Assembly: GCF_002764115.1 (NCBI RefSeq)
Contig: NZ_CP017940.1
Span: 3,322,501 to 3,386,500 of the forward strand
Length of the DNA: 64,000 bases
DNA from: Phyllobacterium zundukense
Lineage (GTDB): Bacteria; Pseudomonadota; Alphaproteobacteria; Rhizobiales; Rhizobiaceae
Reading direction: 5' to 3'
The translations under genes and the position numbers were made by a program. Shown here piece by piece: positions 46,747 through 55,685 of the stretch (position 1 is the first letter of the stretch; every line of letters begins with the position of its first letter). The notes below the pieces were generated by a model. The model made no database searches. It was given only the letters and a program-made list of their open reading frames with translations, and was not told where the DNA came from.

Positions 46747-47181
46747 ATGAAACATGCCCTGAATCAGAAGCCGGATTATGAAAAAGAGCTGCGCAATGCA
46801 GGCGTGCGCATCACTCGTCCACGCCGGATCATTCTCGATATTTTGACATCAACGGAAGATCACCCGGACGCGATGAAGATCTTTCATCGCGCCATCGAGA
46901 TCGATGACAGCATTTCACTCTCAACCGTGTATCGCACAATGAATCTGCTGGAGGAGATGGGAGCAATCCATCGCCACGCCTTCAATGGCGGGCCCTCACG
47001 ATTTGAGCAGGCGCACGGTGAACATCATGATCACCTGATCGACGTCGATACGGGCGCAGTTATTGAATTCAAGTCGGACAAGATCGAAAAGCTGCAGGAG
47101 GAGATCGCCAGATCTCTTGGTTACGACATTATCCATCATCGGCTTGAGCTTTACGGGCGGAAGATCGACCGTTCCTCATGA
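46747..47181 (+). CDS. Fur-family metalloregulator, Mur-like
   Basis: A 144-residue ferric-uptake-regulator homologue. Winged helix with recognition helix [16 protein letters not shown] (about 58-72), then the metal-binding His cluster [15 protein letters not shown] (His90, His93, His94, His96). It contains no cysteine, so it lacks the CxxC structural zinc sites of enteric Fur. That, with HRLELYG near the end, is typical of alphaproteobacterial Fur/Mur, which usually senses manganese. Irr is less likely because its HxM haem motif is absent. The start at 46747 is the family N-terminus; a 12-residue extension is possible. It converges on ptsN across a shared terminator. Confidence 0.85.
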   Translation: MKHALNQKPDYEKELRNAGVRITRPRRIILDILTSTEDHPDAMKIFHRAIEIDDSISLSTVYRTMNLLEEMGAIHRHAFNGGPSRFEQAHGEHHDHLIDVDTGAVIEFKSDKIEKLQEEIARSLGYDIIHHRLELYGRKIDRSS

Positions 47182-47182
47182 A

Positions 47183-47204
47183 AAAGCCGCCCGGAGGCGG
47201 CTTT
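47183..47204. terminator. Bidirectional terminator between the Fur-family gene and ptsN
   Basis: AAAGCCGCC (47183-47191), loop CGGA, GGCGGCTTT (47196-47204): a nine-base-pair stem with A residues on the left and T residues on the right, able to serve both convergent genes. Confidence 0.85.
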
Positions 47205-47227
47205 CGCTGAAACGCATAAACGGTGAA

Positions 47228-47692
47228 TCAAGCCGCGTTTGAAGTGGGCTGCGACGTTAAAAGCTCATAGAGCAGGCTCGCATCATGGGCAGTGCGCAGT
47301 TTTGCAATACGCTCTGGATCCCGCAGCATACGGGCGATCCGTGACAAGGCCTTGAGATGATCCGCACCGGCATTTTCGGGCGCAAGCAACAGAAACACGA
47401 TATCGACCGGCTGGTCGTCGAGCGCTTCGAAATCGACAGGCGTCTCGAGCTGGGCGAAAACGCCAGCAATGCGTTTGACGCTGTTGATCTTCCCGTGTGG
47501 AATGGCGATTCCATTGCCGACACCAGTGGAGCCAAGGCGCTCGCGCTGCATGACGGTGTCAAATACCTCTCGCTCACTCAAACCGGTCAAGGCGGCTGCC
47601 TTTTCCGACATGATTTGCAAAAGCTGTTTTTTGGAATTGACTTTCAATGCGGGCAGGACAGCGTCAGGCTGAATGAGATCACCCAGATCCAT
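47228..47692 (-). CDS. ptsN: Nitrogen-regulatory PTS protein EIIA(Ntr)
   Basis: A 154-residue regulatory phosphocarrier that receives phosphate from EI(Ntr)-NPr and modulates potassium transport, ABC transporters and other targets. Phosphoacceptor His66 lies in GIAIPHGK, preceded by the conserved RERLGSTGVGNG. It is the last of the leftward rpoN-hpf-ptsN series, a conserved proteobacterial neighbourhood. About 85 bases separate it from hpf. Confidence 0.95.
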   Translation of the reverse strand: MDLGDLIQPDAVLPALKVNSKKQLLQIMSEKAAALTGLSEREVFDTVMQRERLGSTGVGNGIAIPHGKINSVKRIAGVFAQLETPVDFEALDDQPVDIVFLLLAPENAGADHLKALSRIARMLRDPERIAKLRTAHDASLLYELLTSQPTSNAA

Positions 47693-47777
47693 TATCTCTC
47701 TTCCTTCCAGTTACCGTCCGCGCTCTTACACGAGCGCGAACGATAGTTCAAATTTCGCTACGAATCCGTTTTGCTCA

Positions 47778-48368
47778 TTACCGGGCAGCGTTTTGGCCGG
47801 CCACTGCCGAGGGATCTATCCAGCCAATATTTCCGTCAGGGCGGCGATATACGATATTAACCTGCGTACTTCCAGAGTTGCGGAAGACAACCACAGGACT
47901 ATCTTTCAGATCGAGTTCCACGACCGCTGATGCCACACTCATGCTTCTGAGTGCCATCGACGTCTCTGCGACGATGGTTGGAGCATAGTCTTCTGGAATA
48001 TCTTCATCATCATCCGGCACGGGCGCCATGACGCGGTAGGAAACGTCATCGAAAACACCATTCGAACCTGGGGCCTGATGCGATTTCAAGCGCCGCTTGT
48101 AGCGGCGGAGGCGTTTGTCGACACGCTCTCCCGCTGCGTCAAAGGCAAGAACCGGATCCTGCGCTTCGCCTGCTGCCTGCAGCACCGTACCCGTATCCAA
48201 GCGGATGAGGCAGTCGGCAATAAATCGCGATCCCTGCTTTTCCACGGTTACGTGGCCGGTATATCCGCCATCGAAATATTTGGTCACCATCTCCCCGATC
48301 CGCTCTTCAATCCGAATGCGGAAAGCGTCACCAATGTCCATATGTTTCCCAGATACACGCAGACTCAT
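47778..48368 (-). CDS. hpf: Ribosome hibernation promoting factor, long form
   Basis: Binds the 30S subunit and dimerises ribosomes in stationary phase. At 196 residues it has both the N-terminal RaiA domain (1-100, basic end RVDKRLRRYKRRLKSH) and the C-terminal dimerisation domain (about 135-190, MSVASAVVELDLKDSPVVVF followed by NIVYRRPDGNIGWIDP), as in long HPF. An acidic linker (PDDDEDIPEDY) joins them. It lies between rpoN and ptsN. Confidence 0.95.
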   Translation of the reverse strand: MSLRVSGKHMDIGDAFRIRIEERIGEMVTKYFDGGYTGHVTVEKQGSRFIADCLIRLDTGTVLQAAGEAQDPVLAFDAAGERVDKRLRRYKRRLKSHQAPGSNGVFDDVSYRVMAPVPDDDEDIPEDYAPTIVAETSMALRSMSVASAVVELDLKDSPVVVFRNSGSTQVNIVYRRPDGNIGWIDPSAVAGQNAAR

Positions 48369-48569
48369 GATACCTCACCTTCATTGTGATTTTCATTGCC
48401 CGAGCCAATCTACACTGTTGTTGAGAGCCGAGCAAAGACATCCCGCACATTCCGTGCGAGCTTTCCATCACATTTCACCTTTGATTCTTCATGTCCTAAC
48501 GCGCGCTTTCGCTCCGATTGTCGCAAATTACCGGCGCTTCTCTCCCTGACCGAACTTCTTTGGTCCGGC
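48369..48569. other. Intergenic region between rpoN and hpf
   Basis: About 200 bases that presumably carry the hpf promoter, read leftwards. No ORF, palindrome or terminator stands out. Confidence 0.35.
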
Positions 48570-50234
48570 TCACTTGCCCACTCGCGTGAATCCTACACCC
48601 GCGTGGCGGACGAATCCAGACCTTCCATCGCTCTTGCGCACAGAGGTTTGGGCTTTTTTCTCGCGCCGTCTTTGGACAGAAGAAGCAATGTTCATAGCCT
48701 CCCGATACTTGGCAACAGTGCGCCGGGCAATATCGACCCCTTGTTCCTTCAGCAGATCGACGATTGTATCGTCCGATAGAATGTCATCCGGCGCTTCAGC
48801 GTCGATAAGTTGCCTGATCTGGTGGCGAACCGATTGCGAGGAATGCTGCTCGCCCCCCTCAGTTGCGGAAATGGCCGCATTGAAAAAATAACGCAGTTCA
48901 AAGACACCGCGCATGGTCAGCATATATTTATTTGCCGTAACACGGCTGACGGTCGACTCATGCATGCCAATTGCATCGGCCACATTGCGCAAATTCAACG
49001 GTCTCAAGTGGGCAATGCCATGCAGAAGAAAGTTTTCCTGCTGGCGAACGATCTCGCTGGCGACCTTCAGAATCGTCTGAGCACGCTGATCGAGACTGCG
49101 GGTTAGCCAATTGGCATTCTGCAAACACTCGCTGAGAAACGTTTTCTCTGCAGGCGATACCTTGGCCTTCGATACCGTTGCGTAATAGCTGTTGTTGACC
49201 AGCACGCGCGGCAGGGCATCCGGATTGAGTTCGATCCGCCAGGTTCCGTCGGGTGCCACATCCACCTGTACGTCAGGAATGATGCTGTCGGCTATCCCGG
49301 AAGAAAACGCTGTTCCTGGTTTTGGATCGAGAAGCTGGATCTCCTGCAGCATGTCGAGAATGTCCGCATCAGCCACATGACATAGTTTCTTCAGAGTGTG
49401 AAAATCGCGTTTTGCGAGAAGTTCCAGATGTTGCAACAGCGTTTTCATGGCCGGATCAAGCCGGTTCCTTGCATGAAGCTGCAGAGCCAGGCACTCGGCG
49501 AGATCCCGCGCGAAAAGCCCGGCCGGTTCGAACCCTTGCAGTACGGCAATGAGTTTTTCAACATGGGCCACGTCGACGCCGAGCCTTTCGGCGACCTCGT
49601 CAACATCAGCGCGCAAATATCCCATTTCATCGAGATGATCAGCCAGTTCCGCCGCAATGATGCGGTCAGCAGCATTTTCGAAGGCAAAGATGATCTGCTC
49701 GCCGACATGATCGCGCAGGGTGAGTGGCGACGCCGTTACCTGTTCGAGATTATAGCCTTCGCCACCGACGGAAACGTAACCATCGCCTGACGACGACTTC
49801 CATTGCGAGGCAAGATCGCCCGCAATAAAATCCTGTGTGCCCGGATCGTCGGGGAAAATATTCTCAAGGGAACTGTCGAACGTATCGGACATCGAGCCGG
49901 AACTTGTCGACTCGCCACTGACGAGCCAATGATCGTTCTGCCCATTCGGATCGGGGCGATCCTCATGCGCGTCGGAGTCCCCGCTTATGGCAACCCTGTT
50001 GAAATCACCTGCCTCGCCAGAGCCGCGATCATCCCCAGGATTCCGTTCGTCGAGCGAAAAACGTTCGCCATAGGTCTCATCGCGCTCCAACAGGGGATTC
50101 TTTTCGATCTCTTGTTCGATGAACTGTTCGAGTTCAACGTGCGTCAGTTGCAGCAGCCGAATCGACTGCATGAGCAACGGCGTCATCACCAGCGCTTGAG
50201 TTTGCCTGAGATCGAGTTTTGGCGACAAGGCCAT
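48570..50234 (-). CDS. rpoN: RNA polymerase sigma-54 factor RpoN
   Basis: Sigma factor for nitrogen-related and other enhancer-dependent promoters. The 554-residue protein begins with the glutamine-rich region I (MALSPKLDLRQTQALVMTPL), has an acidic, variable region II (about 50-150), and a core-binding plus DNA-binding region including LRPLNLRNVADAIGMHESTVSRV. The RpoN box ARRTVAKYRE lies at about 503-512. Some 42 residues follow the box, giving a longer basic tail than the enteric protein. A small CTGTAC/GTACAG inverted repeat lies just upstream of the start (about 50251-50278). Confidence 0.96.
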   Translation of the reverse strand: MALSPKLDLRQTQALVMTPLLMQSIRLLQLTHVELEQFIEQEIEKNPLLERDETYGERFSLDERNPGDDRGSGEAGDFNRVAISGDSDAHEDRPDPNGQNDHWLVSGESTSSGSMSDTFDSSLENIFPDDPGTQDFIAGDLASQWKSSSGDGYVSVGGEGYNLEQVTASPLTLRDHVGEQIIFAFENAADRIIAAELADHLDEMGYLRADVDEVAERLGVDVAHVEKLIAVLQGFEPAGLFARDLAECLALQLHARNRLDPAMKTLLQHLELLAKRDFHTLKKLCHVADADILDMLQEIQLLDPKPGTAFSSGIADSIIPDVQVDVAPDGTWRIELNPDALPRVLVNNSYYATVSKAKVSPAEKTFLSECLQNANWLTRSLDQRAQTILKVASEIVRQQENFLLHGIAHLRPLNLRNVADAIGMHESTVSRVTANKYMLTMRGVFELRYFFNAAISATEGGEQHSSQSVRHQIRQLIDAEAPDDILSDDTIVDLLKEQGVDIARRTVAKYREAMNIASSVQRRREKKAQTSVRKSDGRSGFVRHAGVGFTRVGK

Positions 50235-50402
50235 GATAAACGAAGACGCTCCTGTACGAAATTCCTTGCGGATGTACAGAACTGGCCCAATCCTTGCTTG
50301 TCAATCACAACAAGTCAAAAAACGTCGCGCCACGCTAATTTTCAACCAAAACGAGTGTTAGAAGCGCAATTTTTTACAAGTAAAGCCCTAAAACAGGAAA
50401 AA

Positions 50403-51227
50403 TCAGAGCTTGAACTGATCACCGAGATAAAGCCGGCGAACATCCTGATTGGCAATAATTTCATCCGGGCGGCCATGGGTAAGCACCTGACCAGCATGAA
50501 TGATATAGGCCCGATCGATCAGCTTGAGTGTCTCGCGCACATTATGGTCGGTGATGAGCACTCCAATACCGCGACCAGTCAGATGGCGCACCAACTGCTG
50601 AATATCTGCAACGGCAATCGGATCAACACCGGCAAAAGGTTCGTCCAACAGCATGAAATTAGGCCTGGACGCCAAAGCACGGGCAATTTCGAGGCGGCGA
50701 CGCTCGCCGCCAGATAACGAGATCGCCGGAGCCTTGCGCAAGTGGGCGATATGAAATTCCTCGAGAAGAGAATCGAGTTCTTGCGCTCGCGCGCTCCGAT
50801 CCTTTTCGACCACCTCAAGAACGGCTTTGATATTGTTTTCGACAGAAAGACCGCGGAAAATCGATGCTTCCTGAGGCAGATAGCCGATACCGAGCCGGGA
50901 ACGGCGATACATCGGCATCGTCGTCACATCGAATCCGTCAATTTCGATTGTGCCCTTGTCGACCGGCACAAGACCGGTGACCATATAGAAACACGTCGTC
51001 TTACCCGCACCGTTAGGCCCAAGAATGCCAACGGCTTCGCCAGAGCGGACCCCGAAGGAGACGCCGTTCACGACCTGGCGGCCATTATAGCTCTTGGTGA
51101 TGCCACGCGCGACCAGTGTCCCCTTCATACGATCCTTTGCCGCTGGATCGGCAGGTCGCATTTCAGAAACGCTGGAGTCTGGCCGCACGGAAATCTTGCT
51201 GGTGGAGCGACGCGAAAACAAGGACAC
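50403..51227 (-). CDS. lptB: LPS export ABC transporter ATP-binding protein LptB
   Basis: ATPase that powers LPS extraction from the inner membrane with LptFG. From a GTG at 51225-51227, eight bases after the lptA stop, it is 274 residues: a 34-residue basic N-terminal tail, then Walker A GPNGAGKTT at 70-78, signature LSGGE at 171-175, Walker B LLDEPFAG at 193-200 and the switch His in LITDHNVRET. Two downstream ATGs (51161, 51128) are alternative starts and would give proteins closer to the enteric length. The longer ORF to 51320 overlaps lptA and is unlikely. Confidence 0.92.
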   Translation of the reverse strand: MSLFSRRSTSKISVRPDSSVSEMRPADPAAKDRMKGTLVARGITKSYNGRQVVNGVSFGVRSGEAVGILGPNGAGKTTCFYMVTGLVPVDKGTIEIDGFDVTTMPMYRRSRLGIGYLPQEASIFRGLSVENNIKAVLEVVEKDRSARAQELDSLLEEFHIAHLRKAPAISLSGGERRRLEIARALASRPNFMLLDEPFAGVDPIAVADIQQLVRHLTGRGIGVLITDHNVRETLKLIDRAYIIHAGQVLTHGRPDEIIANQDVRRLYLGDQFKL

Positions 51228-51234
51228 TACAGGC

Positions 51235-51843
51235 TCAGTTCTTCGGCGCGTTCTTGGGTGCGACAACGATGGAGACGCGGCCTGTCGGGCCGCTCTTGCA
51301 GCTTTCAAGCTGGGCTTCACCAGTCTTGAGCTGTGCAGTCAATTTGCAGCCGATGGCGACATTGTCGCCCTGTGTCAGGACAACCTTGTTACCGGTCAGA
51401 ACCAGCACTTCCGTTTTCATATCAAACGTGCCGTGATCGCCAGTCGCGACCTGATCCTCGGATTTCACGTAAACCTTGTCATTGACCTCGAGATGATCGA
51501 TGTCCTGCGACGCTGGTCCGGCAAGCCCGCCGGTTTTCGGCGCGTCAGCCGCAGTGGCGTCGGCAGAGTCTTTCTTGGCGCCCTTGACGTAGTAAACAAT
51601 CATCGAGCCAGCCTTCAGCAGCGTTGCCCCCTGAACAACTGTGACATTGCCGGTAAAGGTCGCGGTGCCCTCATTGTCATGCACGACCAGCTTGTCTGCG
51701 TCGATCTGGATCGGCTGGTCGCCAGAGAGCTTGATGCCCTTCCCAGCGCCGGCATCCTGTGCCGCAGCAGGAATGATCATGGAAGATGCCAATATACCCA
51801 ATGCAACGGTCGAAATGCTGATCAGTCTTGCCCCGCACGACAT
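51235..51843 (-). CDS. lptA: LPS transport periplasmic protein LptA
   Basis: Periplasmic bridge protein of the Lpt machine. The 202-residue protein has a signal peptide (cleavage probably after AAA-QD near residue 29) and an OstA-like beta-jellyroll: PIQIDADKLVVHDNEGTATF and GNVTVVQGATLLKAGSMIVYY. A low-complexity KKDSADATAADAPKTGG insertion is also seen. It lies between lptC and lptB on the leftward strand. Confidence 0.92.
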   Translation of the reverse strand: MSCGARLISISTVALGILASSMIIPAAAQDAGAGKGIKLSGDQPIQIDADKLVVHDNEGTATFTGNVTVVQGATLLKAGSMIVYYVKGAKKDSADATAADAPKTGGLAGPASQDIDHLEVNDKVYVKSEDQVATGDHGTFDMKTEVLVLTGNKVVLTQGDNVAIGCKLTAQLKTGEAQLESCKSGPTGRVSIVVAPKNAPKN

Positions 51844-51899
51844 CGTCTTCTCTCCTAAATCCAGGATATTCCCTTGAAATCAGCAATCACTCTCAGACA

Positions 51900-52637
51900 T
51901 TACTCTGGCGATTTGATTTCCTTGCCACCTTCTTGCAGCTTTGTAGGCTGAATGACAAGCCTTACGCGCTTTTCAAAAGTCATTACTTTACCGTTTTCAG
52001 TGATTTGCATGCTGTCTGCGGTAATACTCGAATTGCTGTTGTTTATGCTGACCGGTTGATCGGTCGACATGGCGTTCCCGGCTATATCGATATCAGCCGA
52101 TTGTAGCCGTGCTGTAATGCCATCGGATGTTGTCAAGCTTATGTCGCTGTCGAGTGTCAACTGCCGGTTCGCATTGTCGAAGACTCCGGACTTCGCCTTA
52201 ACCTGAGCACGCAACTCTGTGCCAAGCGGAATTTCCGCATCGATCCCTTCGAGGGAAATCACGTTGCTATTGCCCACTTCCTGCAATGCCCGCACCGCGC
52301 TCATTTTGTAAGGCAGTTTGTCCTTGGTGAACCCGTCGAGCTTGGGATTGGTCATAACCAGCTTGCCGTCTTCGATTCCAGCATTGTCGAGCGAAATATT
52401 GCTTGGCACGCTGGATGTTGAAAAGAAAGTAAACCAGGAAAACACCGCTGCGCCAATCAAGGCGACGGTCGGCAAAGCAAACTTCAAGAAGCGAACACGC
52501 CGGGAATGCCGTTCAGCTGCGCGAAAAACCGTGGAATCCTTATCGGAGGCAGCAAATTGCCGTGCCACCTCGGCATGGTGGTCAGCATCAGCGGTAGCAT
52601 CACGTTCCGGATGCAGATCGTTTCTTTCGATGGACAT
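51900..52637 (-). CDS. lptC: LPS export ABC transporter periplasmic protein LptC
   Basis: Bitopic inner-membrane protein linking LptBFG to LptA. The 245 residues comprise a charged cytoplasmic N-terminus (1-48), one membrane span (about 51-71, FLKFALPTVALIGAAVFSWF) and a periplasmic OstA-like domain with repeated GI.A....GVFD and D.D.L strands. It begins the lptC-lptA-lptB-rpoN-hpf-ptsN leftward series. sppA stands divergent upstream. Confidence 0.9.
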   Translation of the reverse strand: MSIERNDLHPERDATADADHHAEVARQFAASDKDSTVFRAAERHSRRVRFLKFALPTVALIGAAVFSWFTFFSTSSVPSNISLDNAGIEDGKLVMTNPKLDGFTKDKLPYKMSAVRALQEVGNSNVISLEGIDAEIPLGTELRAQVKAKSGVFDNANRQLTLDSDISLTTSDGITARLQSADIDIAGNAMSTDQPVSINNSNSSITADSMQITENGKVMTFEKRVRLVIQPTKLQEGGKEIKSPE

Positions 52638-52877
52638 AAGACTGGCTGCGCTTACCGATTACAATGATATGGCTAGTTGAACGCCAATATGGTTATTTTT
52701 CGATGAAATGGACGAGTACCTGTCGCACAAGTTGTATTCGAGGCAACAAGTATGCCGTCATTGAACGAGATACAAGGTGCGTGTGCCGATCAAACGACGC
52801 AGTGTGACGTCTGGACTTCCATAAGATGTTGTCGCAGAAGAGTACCGAACCGAACTTGAGAGCGAACGGATAGGACG
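52638..52877. other. Divergent region between lptC and sppA
   Basis: About 240 bases presumed to hold both promoters. I see no strong palindrome or supported small ORF. Confidence 0.35.
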
Positions 52878-53864
52878 ATGGCAAATACCGCTGACGCAAT
52901 TATCGACAGACGACGGCTCCGCAGAAAGTTGACATTCTGGCGGGCGTTCACGCTCCTTCTTCTCGCCCTTGCATTGATTTCTCTCTATTTCTTTACGACA
53001 GGATCAGACAGTTTCTCCGGCAAATCTGCGCCGCATATCGCCAAGGTTCGCGTCGAGGGAACAATTTTTGAGAATGATGAATTGCTCAAACGCCTGCAGG
53101 ATGTTGAGGATTCGGATGCGGTAAAAGGTGTCATCCTTTCTATCGATTCCCCCGGCGGTACGACGGCCGGCGGCGAGGCGATCTACGAAGCTGTCCGCAA
53201 ACTTGCCATGAAGAAGCCCGTCGTTGCGCAGGTTGGGACATTGGCCGCTTCGGCCGGATATATGATTGCCAGCGCCACCGATCACATTGTGGCCCGTCAA
53301 TCGTCGATCATCGGCTCTATAGGTGTGCTGTTCCAATATCCCGACATCTCGGAACTCCTCACGAAGCTCGGTGTCAAGGTCGAGACAATTAAATCGAGCC
53401 CGCTCAAGGCAGAGCCCAACTTCTTCAATCCCGCCAGTGACGAAGCCAAAGCCATGATCCATCGCATGATCATCGACTCCTATGACTGGTTCGTTGGCCT
53501 CGTACAGGAACGGCGCAAGTTCACTCACGAACAAGCGCTGGCGCTGGCCGACGGGTCAGTCTTTACCGGGCGTCAGGCGGTTGCCAACAAGCTCGTTGAT
53601 GAGCTCGGCGGCGAAGACAAAGCCATCGGCTGGCTAAAAACCAGGGGCGTTAATGACAAATTGCCCGTTATCGAATGGAAACCTGTCGAAAAGTCGTCGC
53701 TCGGTCTGTTCTTCTCCCAATCCGCGCTGAAAATGCTTGCTCAATTTCTCGGCATTCCGCAGGAAAGTGCTGGAATACTGCGGGAATTGACCGGAGATCG
53801 TATCTTCCTTGACGGGCTCGTTTCTGTTTGGCACGTTGACGGCAAGCCTGTCGGGGCGCAATAA
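52878..53864 (+). CDS. sppA: Signal peptide peptidase SppA, short (36K) type
   Basis: Membrane-bound serine protease that degrades cleaved signal peptides. The 328-residue protein has an N-terminal anchor (about 22-40) and one S49 domain: SIDSPGGTTAGGE, the nucleophile Ser125 in LAASAGYMIA and the general-base Lys177 in IKSSPLKAEP, forming a Ser/Lys dyad. Short SppA acts as an oligomer. ihfB follows after a structured 91-base gap. Confidence 0.93.
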   Translation: MANTADAIIDRRRLRRKLTFWRAFTLLLLALALISLYFFTTGSDSFSGKSAPHIAKVRVEGTIFENDELLKRLQDVEDSDAVKGVILSIDSPGGTTAGGEAIYEAVRKLAMKKPVVAQVGTLAASAGYMIASATDHIVARQSSIIGSIGVLFQYPDISELLTKLGVKVETIKSSPLKAEPNFFNPASDEAKAMIHRMIIDSYDWFVGLVQERRKFTHEQALALADGSVFTGRQAVANKLVDELGGEDKAIGWLKTRGVNDKLPVIEWKPVEKSSLGLFFSQSALKMLAQFLGIPQESAGILRELTGDRIFLDGLVSVWHVDGKPVGAQ

Positions 53865-53878
53865 GATATTAAACACAT

Positions 53879-53935
53879 AAGATCAGTGACATAGTCGTTA
53901 AGTTTGTAGCTTTTTGACTATGCCCGCCTGATCTT
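53879..53935 (+). other. Nested double stem-loop between sppA and ihfB
   Basis: AAGATCAG (53879-53886) pairs perfectly with CTGATCTT (53928-53935), and inside it CATAGTC (53890-53896) pairs with GACTATG (53916-53922) around a 19-base loop. It ends six bases before the GGAAGG ribosome-binding site of ihfB. It could end sppA transcripts or act as a leader structure controlling ihfB. Confidence 0.68.
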
Positions 53936-53955
53936 GAACCGGAAGGGATTTCGCT

Positions 53956-54240
53956 GTGATCAAATCAGAGCTCGTACAGATCATTGCCAACCGCAATCCA
54001 CACTTGTTTCAACGTGACGTGGAAAACATTGTCGGTGCCATCTTTGACGAGATCACCGACGCACTGGCTGAAGGCAATCGGGTCGAGCTCCGCGGTTTTG
54101 GCGCTTTTTCAGTAAAAAACCGCCCGGCGCGCAGCGGCCGCAACCCACGCACCGGTGAAAGTGTCGATGTCGAGGAAAAGTGGGTACCTTTCTTCAAGAC
54201 CGGCAAGGAACTTCGCGACAGGCTCAACACCCAGGGGTGA
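53956..54240 (+). CDS. ihfB: Integration host factor subunit beta
   Basis: Nucleoid protein that bends DNA as a heterodimer with IhfA. The 94-residue protein has the HU/IHF fold and the DNA-intercalating arm [15 protein letters not shown]; the N-terminal [11 protein letters not shown] is typical of IhfB. The start is a GTG at 53956 with GGAAGG upstream. IhfA is not in this window. sppA-ihfB-lapA is a common rhizobial order. Confidence 0.95.
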   Translation: MIKSELVQIIANRNPHLFQRDVENIVGAIFDEITDALAEGNRVELRGFGAFSVKNRPARSGRNPRTGESVDVEEKWVPFFKTGKELRDRLNTQG

Positions 54241-54284
54241 GGCGCATTCACCGCGCGTTTTGAAGCGGCGCCCAGGAGAGAAAT

Positions 54285-54617
54285 ATGGTCAATCGCATTG
54301 TCGTCGCCCTCATTCTTGTGCCGCTTGCCATCATTCTGATCGCATTGTCGGTGGCCAATCGCGGAGCGGTGTCCCTTACGATCGACCCGTTCAATCCCGG
54401 AAACCCCCTCCTTTCCTATTCTGCCCCATTGTTCGTCTGGCTATTTATCGCCCTCATTATCGGGCTGGTTCTTGGCAGTTTGGCGACCTGGTACAATCAG
54501 GGAAAACACCGGAAGCTGGCGCGCCAGCGCAAACTGGAAGCAGAGCTTTTGCGTAAGGAAGCGCGAAAAGCCGCGGCCGAGACGACCTCTACACCGAATC
54601 TTCCTTCGCTCTATTGA
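54285..54617 (+). CDS. lapA: LapA family (DUF1049) membrane protein
   Basis: A 110-residue inner-membrane protein with two transmembrane segments (about 4-24 and 46-70) and a basic C-terminal coiled-coil tail (KHRKLARQRKLEAELLRKEA). In Escherichia coli LapA partners with LapB in LPS assembly control; the alphaproteobacterial protein is shorter of evidence, so only the family is firm. It starts 44 bases after ihfB. Confidence 0.82.
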   Translation: MVNRIVVALILVPLAIILIALSVANRGAVSLTIDPFNPGNPLLSYSAPLFVWLFIALIIGLVLGSLATWYNQGKHRKLARQRKLEAELLRKEARKAAAETTSTPNLPSLY

Positions 54618-54641
54618 GCGACATATAATCAAGGATTTATC

Positions 54642-55616
54642 ATGAAACTGATCTCCCCGGCCGAGGTCGACGGGCTGTTGAACTGGCCGGACATGATCAC
54701 TGCGATCGAGCAGGCATTCCGCCAGGGCGTTATCCAGCCCGTGCGCCACCATCACACTGTTGATCGCCCGGACGGCGCTGCCTCCACATTGCTACTGATG
54801 CCTGCCTGGTCGGATTTCGATGCCCTCGGCGATTCCTCGAAAGGTTACATGGGCGTCAAGATCGTTACCGTATCGCCTGATAATGGCGTCGTTTCGAAAC
54901 CCGCTGTCATGGGCGTCTATCTTTTGCTCGATGGCAAGACCGGCGAACCCAAGGCGCTGATCGATGGGCAACGCCTCACGCTGTGGCGCACGGCAGGTGC
55001 ATCGGCACTGGCCGCCCGCTACCTCGCGCGCGCGGATGCGTCAAAGCTCGTTGTGCTTGGTGCGGGCGCACTTTCCGGCTTTCTGGCACGAGCGCACAGC
55101 GCTGTCCGACCCATCACGGAAATCTCAATCTGGAACCGCAATTTCGCCGGTGCGGAAAAAGTTGCCGCCGATCTCGTTGCGGATGGCTTCAACGCCAAGG
55201 CCGTCAAGGACAAGGATGCCGCGATTTCTGAAGCCGATATCATCAGCGCCGGAACGCTTTCCACAGAGCCGCTCATCCTGGGCAGGCATCTGAAACCAGG
55301 CGCCCATGTCGATCTGATCGGTGCCTTTACGCCGTCGATGCGCGAGAGCGATGACGAGTGTGTCAAGCGCGCCCGGGTTTTTGTCGATACAAAGGACGGC
55401 GCTTTGAAAGAAGGCGGCGATATCGTGCAACCTATCAAGGCCGGCATCGTGACGACAAGCCACGTGATCGGCGATTTGTTTGATTTAACGCGTGGAACTA
55501 TCAACGGCCGTCAATCAGCAGACGAAATCACGCTGTTCAAGTCAGTTGGCGCGGCCTTGGAAGACCTTGCCGCGGGGATTCTTATCTATGAAAAGGCAAT
55601 CTCAGCATCAGCTTGA
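54642..55616 (+). CDS. Ornithine cyclodeaminase/mu-crystallin family protein
   Basis: A 324-residue NAD(P)-dependent oxidoreductase-fold protein. The N-terminal substrate domain has GYMGVKIVTVSPDN and LIDGQRLTLWRTAGASALAA, where Lys and Arg residues contact substrate. The Rossmann motif is VVLGAGALSGFLARAH. Members include ornithine cyclodeaminase, alanine dehydrogenase-like enzymes and ketimine reductases; the substrate cannot be assigned from sequence. It starts 24 bases after lapA and may share its transcript. Confidence 0.85.
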   Translation: MKLISPAEVDGLLNWPDMITAIEQAFRQGVIQPVRHHHTVDRPDGAASTLLLMPAWSDFDALGDSSKGYMGVKIVTVSPDNGVVSKPAVMGVYLLLDGKTGEPKALIDGQRLTLWRTAGASALAARYLARADASKLVVLGAGALSGFLARAHSAVRPITEISIWNRNFAGAEKVAADLVADGFNAKAVKDKDAAISEADIISAGTLSTEPLILGRHLKPGAHVDLIGAFTPSMRESDDECVKRARVFVDTKDGALKEGGDIVQPIKAGIVTTSHVIGDLFDLTRGTINGRQSADEITLFKSVGAALEDLAAGILIYEKAISASA

Positions 55617-55685
55617 GCGTTTTTGCTTTCGCCTTTCCTCGTCATGGCATAGGAAACCTCCAAAGCACTACGAGGAAAGCACGAT

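Noticed and set aside
49803..50717. 304-codon plus-strand frame spanning rpoN and lptB starts
   Set aside because: Crosses two well-supported minus-strand genes and their intergenic region without a ribosome-binding site or conserved sequence.
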